In this document: positions 6,836-16,700 of the stretch, piece by piece
Numbering within the stretch: the stretch's first letter is position 1
Layout: the number at the start of each line of letters is the position of its first letter
Assembly (NCBI GenBank): GCA_017445145.1
Contig: JAFSVI010000108.1
Location: 1 to 44,765 of the forward strand
Reading direction: 5' to 3'
Length of the DNA: 44,765 nucleotides
From: Bacteroidaceae bacterium
GTDB taxonomy: Bacteria; Bacteroidota; Bacteroidia; Bacteroidales; Bacteroidaceae
Notes under the pieces: generated by a model
Database searches by the model: none
What the model was told of the DNA's origin: nothing
Seen by the model: only the letters and a program-made list of their open reading frames with translations
Position numbers and translations under genes: made by a program

Positions 6836-8344
6836 ATGAACCCCACGGCCTACATCCACCAGCCCACCACCGCAACAGCCATGCGCCTGCTTGCGGCGCT
6901 GCTCCTTGCCCTGGCCCCGGCCATGGCCGTGGTGGCTCGCGCCCGCGGTGTGTTCGCGCTGCCCGACAACACCTTCTACGCCCGCTACCCCTTCATCCGC
7001 TTCATCGCCGATGGCGACACGGCGCTGACCGACGACGAGCTCTTCTTCAACGACGCCGGCAGCGTGGTGTTTCCCGTCAACCGCTACACGCTGCCCGAGA
7101 GCGACTCGCTGCTCACGGAGTTTGTGGAACACGTGGTGCCGCAGATACACCGCGACAGTCTCCACCTGCTCCACATACGCCTGCGCGGTGCCGCCTCGCC
7201 CGAAGGCCCGGAGGCCAACAACCGTCGCCTGAGCGAGCGCCGCTCGCAGGTGCTCTACGACTTCCTCGTCAGCCAGCTCGGCGCCGCCACACCCGACCTC
7301 ATCAGCCAGGAGATGGAAGCCGAGGACTACCACATGCTCCTACAGCTCATGCAGCGCGCCGGCGACCCCGACCACGCACTCGTGGCGCGGTGGTGCGACC
7401 GCTACCTGCCCGCCCGGCAATATGCCCAGCTCAAGCGGCAGCTGCAGCGCGCCCGCGGCGGCGAGCTTTGGCAGAAGCTGCTGCGGCGCTACTTCCCCCA
7501 GCTGCGCGCCTCGCGCTTCATGCTCTTCTTCCGCAAGCCCGAGGCCCCCGCCACACCGCCCGCCACGCCGCCCGCCACGGCCGTCGTCGTCGCCGACACC
7601 ATGCCCGTCGAGCAGGTGCCTGCTGCCGTGCCAGACACGGCCCCGCAACGCCTGGCCCGCCGCGAGCTGCTCGCCGTGAAGACCAACCTCTTGCTCTACG
7701 GCGTATATATGCCCGGCGGCTACGACCGCTGGTGTCCCATCCCCAACGTGGCCATAGAGTACTACCCGCGCCGCGGCCACTTCACCGTGGGTGCCAGCAT
7801 GGACTTCCCCTGGTGGATCGACTACGGGCGCCACAAGTTCTTCGAGGTGCGCAACTACCAGGTCGAGGGCCGCTACTACCTGCGCACGAGCAGCGACGTG
7901 GAACCCGGCACGGGCGCCGCCTTCCGTGGCTTCTACGTCCTGGCCTACCTCCACGGCGGCCTCTTCGAGATAGGCTTCACGGCCGACAAGGGGTGGCGCG
8001 GCCACGGCATGGGCGGCGGCGTGGGCGTCGGCTACGTGCTGCCGCTGGGTCGCCGCGGCCACTGGCGTCTGGACTTCGGCGTGCAGGTGGGCTACCTGCG
8101 CTGCGCCTACGACCCGTTCCAGTTCGAGAACCCCATCAACGCCAACTACCACGACGACCTCTACTACTACAAGTGGACGGGCCGCCCCGAGGACTTCCGC
8201 GCCCTGCAGCACCGCTTCAACTGGTTTGGCCCCACGCGCGCGGGCATCACCCTCAGCTACGACCTGCTCTACCGCCGCCGCCAGAAGGGAGGCATCAGCT
8301 TCCGCCACAACGAACCACAACCCGCAACCACCACCAACCCATGA
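6836..8344 (+). CDS. DUF3575 outer-membrane protein of a fimbrial locus
   Basis: A 502-residue exported protein. The ATG at 6836 follows an A/T-rich stretch typical of Bacteroidota starts; an in-frame ATG at 6881 (MRLLAALLLALAPAMAVVA) also begins a good signal peptide, so the exact start is uncertain. The N-terminal half contains an OmpA-like element, HIRLRGAASPEGPEANNRRL, with the SPEG.EAN pattern of peptidoglycan-binding domains. A Pro/Ala-rich linker (about 238-275) leads to the DUF3575 region beginning LLAVKTNLLLYGVYMPGG and continuing as Gly/aromatic-rich beta strands (FEIGFTADKGWRGHGMGGGVG) ending in LSYDLLYRRR, as expected for an outer-membrane barrel. It is the first gene of the pilus operon; its stop overlaps the next ATG (ATGA at 8341). 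Confidence 0.85.
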   Translation: MNPTAYIHQPTTATAMRLLAALLLALAPAMAVVARARGVFALPDNTFYARYPFIRFIADGDTALTDDELFFNDAGSVVFPVNRYTLPESDSLLTEFVEHVVPQIHRDSLHLLHIRLRGAASPEGPEANNRRLSERRSQVLYDFLVSQLGAATPDLISQEMEAEDYHMLLQLMQRAGDPDHALVARWCDRYLPARQYAQLKRQLQRARGGELWQKLLRRYFPQLRASRFMLFFRKPEAPATPPATPPATAVVVADTMPVEQVPAAVPDTAPQRLARRELLAVKTNLLLYGVYMPGGYDRWCPIPNVAIEYYPRRGHFTVGASMDFPWWIDYGRHKFFEVRNYQVEGRYYLRTSSDVEPGTGAAFRGFYVLAYLHGGLFEIGFTADKGWRGHGMGGGVGVGYVLPLGRRGHWRLDFGVQVGYLRCAYDPFQFENPINANYHDDLYYYKWTGRPEDFRALQHRFNWFGPTRAGITLSYDLLYRRRQKGGISFRHNEPQPATTTNP

Positions 8345-9609
8345 CCCACGCCATCGCCACACAACGCCAAGCCACCACCACAGCGTGCAGGCCCACAGCG
8401 CCGCGCCGGCCCCAACCGGCGCCGGCAGCCCTGCTCGTGGCCATGGCGCTGGTGGCATCCGCCCTCACCGCGTGCATGCGCGAGCCCGACCTGCACCTCT
8501 ACAGCGAGGCCACGGTGGTCTTCGACCTGCCCGTCATCGACCTCTCGCTCGAGGTCTATTGGGACTATGAGCTCACCTACGGCACCGCCTACGACTGGCG
8601 CACGGAGTGGTACTACGGCTGGGACGAGACCGACCGCGAGCTTTTCGGCGAGATAGGCTACACGGAACCCGCCGTGTTCAACCTGCGACGCTACTACACG
8701 GCCCGCGAGCCGCTGGCGCCCCACACGCAGGTGCTGAGAGACCAGGTCGAGGGCACACACTTCCGCGGCCACTACGACTGGGGCTTCTGGGACATACTCA
8801 CCTGGAACGACATCCACACGCTCGACGGTGTGCAGAGCCTCGTCTTCGACGAGACGACGACGCTCGACAGCGTCACCGCCTACACCAACCAGAGCATGCA
8901 CGCCTCGCGCTACCACGCACCGCGCTACACGCGCAGCTTCTACGAACCCGAGGCGCTGTTTGCGGCCTACACGCGCGGCATCGAGGTCAACGAGAACCTC
9001 GACGGCTTCACCTACGACGCCGAGCGCCAGCTCTACGTGCGGCGCCTGGACATGCTGCTCCACCCCGTGACGTACATATACCTCACGCAGATCATCCTGC
9101 ACAACAACCGCGGGCGCATCGCCGCCGTCGATGGCAGCGCCAACCTCTCCGGCATGGCGCGCTCCACGTGTGTCAACAGCGGGCGCGCCGGCGACGACGC
9201 CATCACCGTGTATTACAACTGCCGCCTCAAGCGCGACTGCCCGCTGCTGCCCTACAGCGCCACAGCCACAGCCGCCGCCCTCGCTGCCGTCCCCCGCGCG
9301 GACATCGTCGGCGGGCGCCTCATGACCTTCGGCATCTGCGGCAGCGAGGTGGGCACCATCACTCGCGCCGACGAGCTCCACGACCCCTCGCGCCACTACA
9401 TGGACGTCAACATGCAGTTTGCCAACGGCATGGACTCCACCTTCGTCTTCGACGTCACCGAGCAGGTGCGCCGCCGCTACAAGGGCGGCGTCATCACCGT
9501 GGAACTCGACATGGACACCGTGCCCACACCCGCGCGGCGCGGCGGCTCGGGCTTCGACGCCGTGGTGAAGGACGTGGAGGACGGCGGCACCTACGAATTC
9601 GACATCTGA
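8341..9609 (+). CDS. DUF5119 lipoprotein of the fimbrial locus
   Basis: A 422-residue lipoprotein. The ATG at 8341 overlaps the previous stop codon. The N-terminal 30 residues are unusually long and Pro/Thr-rich before the hydrophobic LLVAMALVASALTAC; the lipobox Cys is residue 45. The mature part starts MREPDLHLYSEATVVFDLPV, with many Trp/Tyr (VYWDYELTYG, TEWYYGWDE), which fits the DUF5119 family found beside DUF3575 and fimbrillin genes in Bacteroidales. A role in fimbria anchoring or assembly is inferred from this context; no enzyme motif is seen. Confidence 0.82.
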   Translation: MTHAIATQRQATTTACRPTAPRRPQPAPAALLVAMALVASALTACMREPDLHLYSEATVVFDLPVIDLSLEVYWDYELTYGTAYDWRTEWYYGWDETDRELFGEIGYTEPAVFNLRRYYTAREPLAPHTQVLRDQVEGTHFRGHYDWGFWDILTWNDIHTLDGVQSLVFDETTTLDSVTAYTNQSMHASRYHAPRYTRSFYEPEALFAAYTRGIEVNENLDGFTYDAERQLYVRRLDMLLHPVTYIYLTQIILHNNRGRIAAVDGSANLSGMARSTCVNSGRAGDDAITVYYNCRLKRDCPLLPYSATATAAALAAVPRADIVGGRLMTFGICGSEVGTITRADELHDPSRHYMDVNMQFANGMDSTFVFDVTEQVRRRYKGGVITVELDMDTVPTPARRGGSGFDAVVKDVEDGGTYEFDI

Positions 9610-9697
9610 ACCAAACCCGCGCCCACGCGGCGCCTACCGAGATTATCACATATTCTTTAACAACTCTTTTTATCAACTTCTTAACCCCACAACGATT

Positions 9698-11374
9698 ATG
9701 AAGAAGCAAATCATCCTCGCAGCCCTCGCAGCAATAGCGCTCGCCGGCTGCACCAGCGACGACTTCGTGGGCAACTCCGCCACACAACAGGGAGGCCCCG
9801 AGAGCGCTGCCATCCAATTCAGCGGCGGAGCGCCAAACATGACGCGCGCCCAAGAGACAGGCCTCACGGCTGCCAACAAGCTCGCCCACCAGTTCCTGGT
9901 CTATGGCACCAAGAAGCTCGGCACGGACGAGTACCAAGCCGTGTTCCCCTCCTACAAGGTGTGGTGGGATGGCACGACCAACCCCACGACGTCCAACCTC
10001 TATGGCTGGGAATACGTGGGCACCAACGCCACCTACGGTGCCACGGACCAGGGCATCAAGTACTGGGACTACAGCGCCGAGGAGTACCACTTCGTTGCCG
10101 GCTCGCCCATCAACGCCTTCACCTTCACCACCGACGCCAACGGTGAGGTGACAGGAGCCACCGTCAACGGCATCAAGGGCCACGTGATGCCCAACACCAC
10201 CGGCACCCACGTGGGCGGCGCCGTCTATGTGGCCGAACCCGTCAAGGTGGCCAAGGCCTCCTACAACCAGAAAGTGCTGTTCACCTTCACCGGCCGTCAG
10301 GCACTGGTGCGCGTGGGCTTCTACGAGACCATCCCCGGCTACAAGGTCACCAGCATCAAGTTCCGCACCATCAAGGAGGACGGCACATGGGACATGACAG
10401 GCTCGCTGAGCGACAACGTGGTGCTCGCCGCCAAGACCTCCACCTACTTCCGTGGCGGCACCGGCAGCGCCACCATCACCTATGACTGGACCACACCGAG
10501 CTACACCTACAGCCCCACCGTCGCCACCGACAACTACCGCAACTGGTATGGCGGCAAGCTCATCAACACCCCCGTCACCGAGCTGGCCACAAGCTCCACC
10601 AACCCCACCAACTCCACCGACGTCATCACGCAGCTCTACGGCAACGGCGACGACGACCAGGAGGCCGAGACAGGCTACTTCCCCGTGCTGCCCACGCTGG
10701 CCACGGCAACATCCGAGCCGCTCTTCATCAAGTGTGACTACGTGCTGACGGCCGAAGACGGCCCGGAGACCATCACCGTGCGCGGCGCCACCGCCGCCGT
10801 GCCCGCCGCCTACACCAAGTGGAAGGCCAACCACGCCTACACCTATCTCTTCAAGATCAGCGACAACACCAACGGCACCACCGGCGAGGAGGGCACAGAC
10901 CCCGATGGCCTGTTCCCCATCACCTTCGACGCTGTCGTGGAGGCTGACAACGACGCCACCGAGGGCTTCGTCACAACCGTCACCACGCCCAGCATCACCA
11001 CCTACCAGAACGGCGCCGTGAAGAACAGCGGCATGCGCTACATCCCCGGCACGGCCGTCTATTTCACCGTGCAGGACGATGCCACCGGCACGCTCTACAA
11101 CCTCACCGCCGCCAACGTGAAGGTGTTCAAGCTCGACGGCGAGGCCACCGAGGCCGACCTGCAGCTGACGGCTCCCACCACCGAGGTCACAGCCACCGTC
11201 GGCGCCGCCGCCTGGACCATCAACGGCCAGACCATAGCCGCCGGCAACTACGCCACCTTCACGCCCGCCGCGCTCACCGGCACGAACACCGTGGAGTACT
11301 ACGCCATCCAGTACAAGGTCGATGACACACCGACCTACGCCTACAAGGTAGTGCGCATCTACGCTGCCGACTAG
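9698..11374 (+). CDS. fimbrillin-like lipoprotein (major pilin candidate)
   Basis: A 558-residue protein with a classical lipoprotein signal, MKKQIILAALAAIALAGC (Cys18). The segment NMTRAQ places Arg50 about 30 residues after the lipidated Cys, where type V pilins are cut by an Arg-specific protease before polymerising. The rest is Thr/Asn/Gly-rich beta sequence with IKYWDYSAEEYHF, TFTGRQALVRVGFYE and a distinct C-terminal region (about 430-558) that looks like an added Ig-type domain. Residues 60-150 resemble the next fimbrillin (IKYWDxSAxxYxF), so the two are paralogues. An 88-nt gap separates it from DUF5119. It is the largest fimbrillin here and is the best candidate for the shaft subunit, though a tip role cannot be excluded. 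Confidence 0.82.
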   Translation: MKKQIILAALAAIALAGCTSDDFVGNSATQQGGPESAAIQFSGGAPNMTRAQETGLTAANKLAHQFLVYGTKKLGTDEYQAVFPSYKVWWDGTTNPTTSNLYGWEYVGTNATYGATDQGIKYWDYSAEEYHFVAGSPINAFTFTTDANGEVTGATVNGIKGHVMPNTTGTHVGGAVYVAEPVKVAKASYNQKVLFTFTGRQALVRVGFYETIPGYKVTSIKFRTIKEDGTWDMTGSLSDNVVLAAKTSTYFRGGTGSATITYDWTTPSYTYSPTVATDNYRNWYGGKLINTPVTELATSSTNPTNSTDVITQLYGNGDDDQEAETGYFPVLPTLATATSEPLFIKCDYVLTAEDGPETITVRGATAAVPAAYTKWKANHAYTYLFKISDNTNGTTGEEGTDPDGLFPITFDAVVEADNDATEGFVTTVTTPSITTYQNGAVKNSGMRYIPGTAVYFTVQDDATGTLYNLTAANVKVFKLDGEATEADLQLTAPTTEVTATVGAAAWTINGQTIAAGNYATFTPAALTGTNTVEYYAIQYKVDDTPTYAYKVVRIYAAD

Positions 11375-11390
11375 CCCCCACACACCACCA

Positions 11391-11421
11391 TGCCTGCCGG
11401 GGTTCGACTCCCCGGCAGGCA
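11391..11421 (+). promoter_or_regulatory. perfect intergenic hairpin between two fimbrillin genes
   Basis: TGCCTGCCGGGG (11391-11402) pairs fully with CCCCGGCAGGCA (11410-11421) around a 7-nt loop TTCGACT. It begins 17 nt after the stop of the first fimbrillin. No T-run follows, so it is more likely an mRNA-stabilising or processing structure than a simple terminator; partial termination would make the first fimbrillin more abundant than the genes behind it. Confidence 0.7.
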
Positions 11422-11522
11422 GCAAGACAACGCCGGCACGGCGCTCCCCCGGGCCACACCCATGGCGACGGTCGCCACGCCCCCACGCCCCTGCCGGCAC
11501 AACGAGAGACACACCACCATTC

Positions 11523-12590
11523 ATGCGAAACACGCTGCCCATACTCCTTCTCGCCACACTTGCCGCCTGCACAGCCGACGACATGGACGCACCCGCCGCC
11601 ACCACGGACGGCGCCACGCCCATAGCCTTCGCCGGCGCCCGCACGGCCGAGACCGACGTGACGCGCGCCGCCACGACGCCGCTGGAGCAGGAGGGGGTGA
11701 CGTCGTTCCGCGTGTGGGGCGCAAAGAACATGAGCTATGCCGCCGCCACCGGCTACGCCGACGTGCAGACGGTGATGCAGGCCTACACCGTCACCTGGCA
11801 CGACGGCGGCGCCGCCACCACGTCCGCCAGCCACGACTGGGACTACGTCAACGGCACCACACAGACCATCAAGTACTGGGACATGAGCGCCGCCGCCTAC
11901 CGCTTCTTCGCCACGGCGCCTGCCACCGCCGGCGCCACCGCGGCCACCACCGCCGACGCCACGAGCATCACCCTCGACGTCGATGCCACCGACGCCGCCA
12001 CCGTGCCCCTCTACTCGCGCCTGTGGGTGAGCAACGGCAGCCCCGCCGACTACCCCGACCGACCCTTCGGGCAGGCCGTGAGGCTGGAGTTCGTGCGCCC
12101 CGTGGCGCGCGTGCGCTTCATGTTCGTGCAGAGCGACCCCGCCGCCACCGTGGCGCTCGCCGACAAGCGCTTCGCACCCACCGACGCCGCGGGCATAGCG
12201 CTGCGCGGCACCATAGCCATCACATACCCCCTCACGGGCACCGCCACCGCCGAGACGTGGCAGACAACGCCCTCGGCTGCCAGCGCCGACCGCCTCGCAG
12301 CCTTCACCACCGACTACTATGAGACCCCGGCCGACGCCGGCGCCCGCACATGGTACAGCGTGCTGCCCGCCGACGCCCGCCCCTTCACCCTCGCCGTGGC
12401 CATCGACGGCGAGACGCGGACCATCGTGGTCCCGGCACAGTACATGGCGTGGCAGCCAGGCTACGCCTACACCTACGTCTTCAAGGTGAGCGGCGAGGGC
12501 GGCGGCAGCGTGGAGCTGGACAACGTGGCAGCGGCCTTCACCCCCTGGCAGGAGGTGGCCACCGAGAGCCACGAGATATACAACTGGTAA
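11523..12590 (+). CDS. fimbrillin-like lipoprotein, paralogue of the preceding gene
   Basis: 355 residues. The signal MRNTLPILLLATLAAC has its lipobox Cys at 16. DVTRAAT puts the presumed processing Arg at 48. The N-terminal domain follows the preceding fimbrillin closely: FRVWGAKN, a Trp-Asp-Tyr patch and TIKYWDMSAAAYRFFA. Then come beta strands with VRLEFVRPVARVRFMF, a pattern of the Mfa-like fimbrillin N-terminal domain, and YMAWQPGYAYTYVFKV near the end, matching the ANHAYTYLFKI of its neighbour. It lacks the extra C-terminal domain of the first fimbrillin. The sequence is extremely rich in Ala/Thr/Asp. It starts 148 nt after the previous gene and ends 4 nt before the next. Confidence 0.82.
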   Translation: MRNTLPILLLATLAACTADDMDAPAATTDGATPIAFAGARTAETDVTRAATTPLEQEGVTSFRVWGAKNMSYAAATGYADVQTVMQAYTVTWHDGGAATTSASHDWDYVNGTTQTIKYWDMSAAAYRFFATAPATAGATAATTADATSITLDVDATDAATVPLYSRLWVSNGSPADYPDRPFGQAVRLEFVRPVARVRFMFVQSDPAATVALADKRFAPTDAAGIALRGTIAITYPLTGTATAETWQTTPSAASADRLAAFTTDYYETPADAGARTWYSVLPADARPFTLAVAIDGETRTIVVPAQYMAWQPGYAYTYVFKVSGEGGGSVELDNVAAAFTPWQEVATESHEIYNW

Positions 12591-12594
12591 ACCG

Positions 12595-13725
12595 ATGAAG
12601 CACACAACGACATACACAGCCATTGCCATAGCCGCCATTGTCGCCCTCGCCGCCTGCACCGGCGAGGGCACGGAGACCACGCCGCGACACGCCGCGACGA
12701 TGACGCTCGTGGCCGCCGCGCCGGCGCTGGCCGACGTGGGCAGCGACACACGCGCCGCCTTCCCGCCCGACGGCTTCTACGCCTACAGCGCCGCCGTGGG
12801 CGGACAGTTTGTCAACCAGATGACCAACGACCGCGCCACCATAGCAGCCTTCTTCACACAAAGCCCCACAGCACAGGCTCACGCCACCTTCGCCTACGAC
12901 GACGCCACAGGCCGCTGGAGTTCCACCTACACCGAGATGCAGACGGCAGCCTACTACCTCTACGGCTTCATACCCGCCGAGGACGCCGCCACAGCCACCA
13001 TCACCGCCCCGAGCGGCAACTTCGCCAACGGCGCCACGCTCACACTGACGGGGCTGAACACCGTCACGCCCAGCGACGTGTGTGTAGCCGTGGCCGCACG
13101 CGAGGGCACCGCCGCCGGCGTCGAGGGCCTGCAGGCCGGGCGTTTCCTCTTCAACGCCAATGCCGCTGGCAGCGGCAGCAACTACATCTACCTTCTCTTC
13201 GACCACATTTACTCGTCCGTGCGACTGAGCTTCCGCGTGGATGCCACCTACGCCGCATTGCGCACCATACGCCTGCGCAAGCTCGAGATGCAAGCCTACA
13301 GCAACAACGCCGCCGTGAGCGCCACGGCCAGCGCCACCATCACCCTCGAGGCCAACGCCACAGGCACATCGCCCATCACGGCGCTCACCATCACGCCCGA
13401 CGCCACCGGCGCCGAGGCCTGGGCCACGCTCTACGCCCCCGCCACGCCGCTGACGCTCGCCACCACGCCCTCCGACTTCATAGGGTGTTTCGCCGCGGCG
13501 CTGTGCGACGAGCTGCGCCTACGCACCACCTACGACGTCCTCGACACCGCCGGCACCATCATCCGCCATGGCTGCGTGGCCGAGAATGCCATACACCTGA
13601 GCACACTGCTGCGCACACAGCTCACGCGCGGCCACATCTACACCGTCAACCTCACCGTGAACCCAACATACCTCTATGTCCTCTCCGACCCCGACCTCGA
13701 CAACCCCACTATATCGTTCCTGTAG
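12595..13725 (+). CDS. fimbrillin-family lipoprotein
   Basis: 376 residues with signal MKHTTTYTAIAIAAIVALAAC (lipobox Cys21) and SDTRAAFPPDGFYAYSAAVG, where Arg53 sits in the same Thr-Arg-Ala context as in the other fimbrillins here. The pattern AAYYLYGFIPAED and FDHIYSSVRLSFRV is that of the Mfa-like/fimbrillin family (phrases such as Y-G-Y-x-P and x-H-x-x-S-x-V/L-x-F). It ends with HIYTVNLTVNPTYLYVLSDPD, the usual last strands of the family. It starts 4 nt after the preceding gene, so both are likely translated from one message. As the fimbrillin nearest the giant gene it may be an accessory or tip subunit; that is inference only. Confidence 0.8.
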   Translation: MKHTTTYTAIAIAAIVALAACTGEGTETTPRHAATMTLVAAAPALADVGSDTRAAFPPDGFYAYSAAVGGQFVNQMTNDRATIAAFFTQSPTAQAHATFAYDDATGRWSSTYTEMQTAAYYLYGFIPAEDAATATITAPSGNFANGATLTLTGLNTVTPSDVCVAVAAREGTAAGVEGLQAGRFLFNANAAGSGSNYIYLLFDHIYSSVRLSFRVDATYAALRTIRLRKLEMQAYSNNAAVSATASATITLEANATGTSPITALTITPDATGAEAWATLYAPATPLTLATTPSDFIGCFAAALCDELRLRTTYDVLDTAGTIIRHGCVAENAIHLSTLLRTQLTRGHIYTVNLTVNPTYLYVLSDPDLDNPTISFL

Positions 13726-16700
13726 AGACTATAGAGGCCATAGCGACTACAGAGACAGCCACAGCTATGGCCGATGCCACAGCCTGGTGGCAATGTGCAT
13801 CATCGTGATGCTCGCGCTGCTGCCCGCCGGGCTGGCGGCGCAGGTGACCATAGGCGGCAGCGTCTATGGCGGCGCTCGCCAGGCCAATGTGGGCGGCACG
13901 GCCACCGTGGCGCTCCGCGGCGGCACCACACGCGAGGCGATGCTCGAGATCCGTGCCGTGTATGGCGGCAACGATGTCTCCGGCACCGTCGATGGCGGCG
14001 CCACGGTGGCCTCCGCCGGCAAGTACCTCTTCGTGGGGCAGGTGTTTGGCGGCGGCAACGGCGACTACACCTACACCCCCGACGCCGACGGCACCTTCAC
14101 CGTGGCCGACAGCGACGGCAACACCGTGGCCACGCTCACCTCCGGCAAGCCCCACATGGCCACCACGGCGCTGGCGCTCGACGGCGGCACCTTCGGCTAT
14201 GCCTACGGCGGCGGCAACGCCGCCACCATCACCGCCTCCACCACCATCGCCATCAACAACACGTCCGACATCCTGGAAGCCGACGAGCTGCCCGGCGCGT
14301 CGCGCCTCCAGGCCATGGGCATCAACACCAACTATTTCGACACGGGCGGCAAGTACCACTTTGCCCGCGTCTTTGGCGGCAACAACAAGGAGACGATGGC
14401 CATCAGCCCCTCCTGGCAGCTCACGGCAGCGAGCATAGAGAACCTCTACAGCGGCGGCAACGCCGGCAACATGACAGCCCCCGACGGCATCAGCCTCGCC
14501 GTGGCCAGCAGCGGCATGACGGTGGAGAACGTTTATGGCGGATGCCGCATGGCCGACGTGGCGCCATCGGGCGACCCCGCGCCCGAGTACGGCGCCACGG
14601 TGAGCGTCGCCGCCGGCACCGTGCGCAACGTGTATGGCGGCAACGATGTCTCGGGCAACGTGTACCTCGGCACCCACGTCGAGATCCTCACGAGCATCGC
14701 CGGCAACGTATATGGCGGCGGCAACGGGGGCTACCTCTACACCGACAACGCCGCCCTGGCCAACGACCCTCTGTGGGGCGACTTCTACTACGACGCCACC
14801 GCGGCGGCCTCGTCCGTGGCGGCGCTCCTCGACTGGCGCCCGCATGTGGGCAAGACGCTCGTGCACCTCGCCGGCACCGACACACAGCCCACATACATCG
14901 GCGGCGCCGTGTATTGCGGCGGCAACAGCGCCACGCTGCGCACCACCGACGGCAGCCACACCGATGCCACCGCCACGCTGCGCATAGGCTCGCACGTCGT
15001 GGCCGACAACGTGTTCCTCGGCAGCAACGGCGAGGACATGGTCAGCGCCGAGAGCCTGCAGGCCTACAAGCAAGGCACCGCCGACGGCACCACCGAGGGC
15101 GAGCCGCTGAGCACCATAGACCTCACCGACGACACGCAGATGGCCGCCTACATGCAGGGGGTGGAGGTGGCCATACGCCCGCATGTGGAGTTCGACGACG
15201 ACTACGTGCCCTACTCCACACACGTGGGGTCGTTCTTCTGCGGCGGCAACGTGGGCAGCATGTCAGCCCCCGGCACCTTCACCATCGACTTCCTCAACTC
15301 GCTCATCATCTACGACAAGCTCGTGGCAGGCTGCAACAACGCCAACGTGACGGCCACCGACGGCGTCAACGCCCAGCACCTCGGGGGTCTCGTCACCGCC
15401 ACCACCGACGCGCGCCCCAAGGTGCAGCTCAACCTGCAGGGCCTGAAGCTGCAGCCCAAGCGCATAGAGCGCGACGCCACCACAGCCATGCCCACCTCGC
15501 TCGTGTGGAACACCACGGGCGACGGCGACGCGCGGCGCCTCGTGGGCGGCAACATCTACGGCGGATGCTATGCCAGCGGCCACGTGGCGGGCGACATCGT
15601 CATCAACATCGAGGAGAGCCTCGTAGATAAGGACAACGTGTTCGGCGACGCCGGCGTGAGCCTCGAGCGCCAGCGCGACGACGTGATGAGCGACGCCCTC
15701 AACGTATTCGGCGGCGGCTACGGCCGCGAGTCGGAGATATGGGGCAGCACCACCGTCAACCTGCGCGCCGGCTATGCCTTCAAGGTCTTTGGCGGCGGCG
15801 ACCTCGGGGCCATAGGCCGCGAGAAGCAGACCGACGGCACCTATATATATAATAATGTGTATAGCACCACCGTCAACCTCATGGGCGCCACCACCGCCAC
15901 CGCCACCAACGACGTGCCCGAGGCCGAGGACGTCTATGGCGGCGGCTTCAAGGGCCTCGTGGCCGGCAACACGACGGTGAACCTGGGCAACGGACGCCTG
16001 CACGACGCCTTCGGCGGCGCATGCAACGCCGACATCCTGGGCCACACGGAGACCTACGTGGGGCGCGACGGTTTCCCGTGGGTGAAGAACAACGTGTATG
16101 GCGGCAACGACCTGGGCGGGAGCATCCTCGGGCAGGACAACGCTGCCTTCCAGAGCCGCCTCAGCGCCACCGCCGCGCCGATGGTGTATAACCCCACCGG
16201 GGCGGCAGTGGCCGAGGTGGTGCGCGCCGCGGCCTACGTGGAATACACCGAGGGGCGCGTGGGCAACATCTACGGCGGCAGCAACGGCCACTATGCCTAC
16301 ACCCAGGCCGCCTTCCCCGACTATATCGACGCCGACGGCCAGGCCCTGGCGCCATTCACCAAGCCGCGCTTGGCGAGCGCCTTTGTCAACTTCCGCCCCA
16401 ACGCCGACGAGCACAACAGCGTCGGCAACATCTACGGCGGCAGCATGGGCTACTCGCGCGACGCCGACAACAACCGCATGCAGGACCGCGGCTACGTGCT
16501 CATCGACATCCCCCAGACGCTGCCCAACTTTGCCTCAACGCAGGTGTTCGGCGCCGGCGACTTCGCCGGGACGGGCATCGCCGTGGCGCGCGCCGAGGCC
16601 GAGGCCAACGCCGACGGCGTCACCGCTGCTGCCATCATCGACCTCGCGCGCGGACACATCGCCGCAGCCTACGGCGGCAGCTACCAGGAAGGCACCACGC

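Noticed and set aside
6727..8340. Upstream extension of the DUF5119 frame through the DUF3575 gene
   Set aside because: The sequence is the out-of-frame reading of DUF3575; the lipoprotein signal begins only at the ATG at 8341, which overlaps the previous stop.
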